Assembly (NCBI GenBank): GCA_021153325.1
Contig: JAGKTQ010000044.1
Coordinates: 1-21,515, forward strand
Length of the DNA stretch: 21,515 nt
Source of the DNA: Lachnospiraceae bacterium
GTDB taxonomy: Bacteria > Bacillota > Clostridia > Lachnospirales > Lachnospiraceae
Direction of reading: 5' to 3'
Under the pieces are notes generated by a model. The model was not told where the DNA came from, did not search any database, and saw only the letters and a program-made list of their open reading frames with translations. Position 1 is the stretch's first letter, and every line of letters begins with the position of its first letter. A program made the position numbers and the translations under genes. Of this stretch, positions 21,432 to 21,515 are shown piece by piece.

Positions 21432-21515
21432 TAAAGAAGCACAACAAAAACAGGACAAGGACAGCAGCCCCGCCGCTATTCCAAAGCAAGGGGAAATAGA
21501 AAACCAGATAGAGAG
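21418..21515 (+). CDS. Partial reading frame running out of the window, unknown
   Basis: A frame shifted by one relative to the relaxase opens at ATG 21418 (or ATG 21424) and stays open to the end of the window. The 32 visible residues are hydrophilic and rich in Gln, Lys, Asp and Glu (NKEAQQKQDKDSSPAAIP). It overlaps the relaxase end by 14 bases. No clear SD is present. It may be a new gene brought by the rearrangement that shortened the relaxase. I do not recognise it. Confidence 0.35.
   Translation, partial: MLMVNKEAQQKQDKDSSPAAIPKQGEIENQIE

Noticed and set aside
21405..21515. Group II intron inserted in the relaxase gene
   Set aside because: No GTGCG-type intron 5' end follows the break, and the new frame does not look like a maturase start.

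Overview
The window looks like a chromosome segment of a gut Clostridia bacterium, most likely Lachnospiraceae. The AT-rich coding style, strong AGGAGG ribosome binding sites, the infC-rpmI-rplT operon with a Firmicutes-type L20 leader, and close-set genes for PepD, AI-2E-type permease, lipoprotein phosphatase and YibE/F fit this. The family assignment is inference from general knowledge; no search was run.

Positions 1-11260 are ordinary core genome. First comes the 3' end of a coiled-coil gene built from 42-bp tandem repeats. Next is infC-rpmI-rplT with promoter, attenuating leader and a probable AUU start for IF3. Then follow pepD and a permease, a lipoprotein alkaline phosphatase with a YibE/F membrane protein, a glycerol-1-phosphate dehydrogenase-like gene, a tRNA-Pro(AGG) on the minus strand, a metallophosphoesterase and the rRNA methyltransferase RlmD.

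The RlmD reading frame runs into unrelated DNA near 11262, next to the 3' remnant of a CPBP protease gene. This is the left edge of an accessory region. From 11652 to 18637 lies an array of six intact XRE-type helix-turn-helix genes, one broken XRE gene and a short HTH fragment. Most encode an N-terminal HTH joined to a different C-terminal part: a Gly-every-five-residues repeat, two to four membrane helices, a soluble domain, or membrane helices plus a zinc ribbon. Two further membrane-protein genes (one frameshifted) and one intact CPBP intramembrane protease gene are interspersed. The intergenic spaces carry related signals: CTAC-N5-GTAG palindromes upstream of three XRE genes, a duplicated 56-bp promoter/operator segment, and several 5'-leader hairpins. 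I read this as a regulator array grown by duplication and recombination. Whether the membrane-tethered regulators are released by the CPBP protease is a hypothesis only.

From 18786 to the end is a mobilization module: a strong terminator, a ParM/StbA-like actin gene, a likely ParR partner, a 350-bp hairpin-rich region that is probably oriT, mobC, and a MOBP-type relaxase that stops after 159 residues. A new partial reading frame starts at the break. No integrase is visible, so the type of element (integrated mobilizable element or former plasmid) cannot be decided here.
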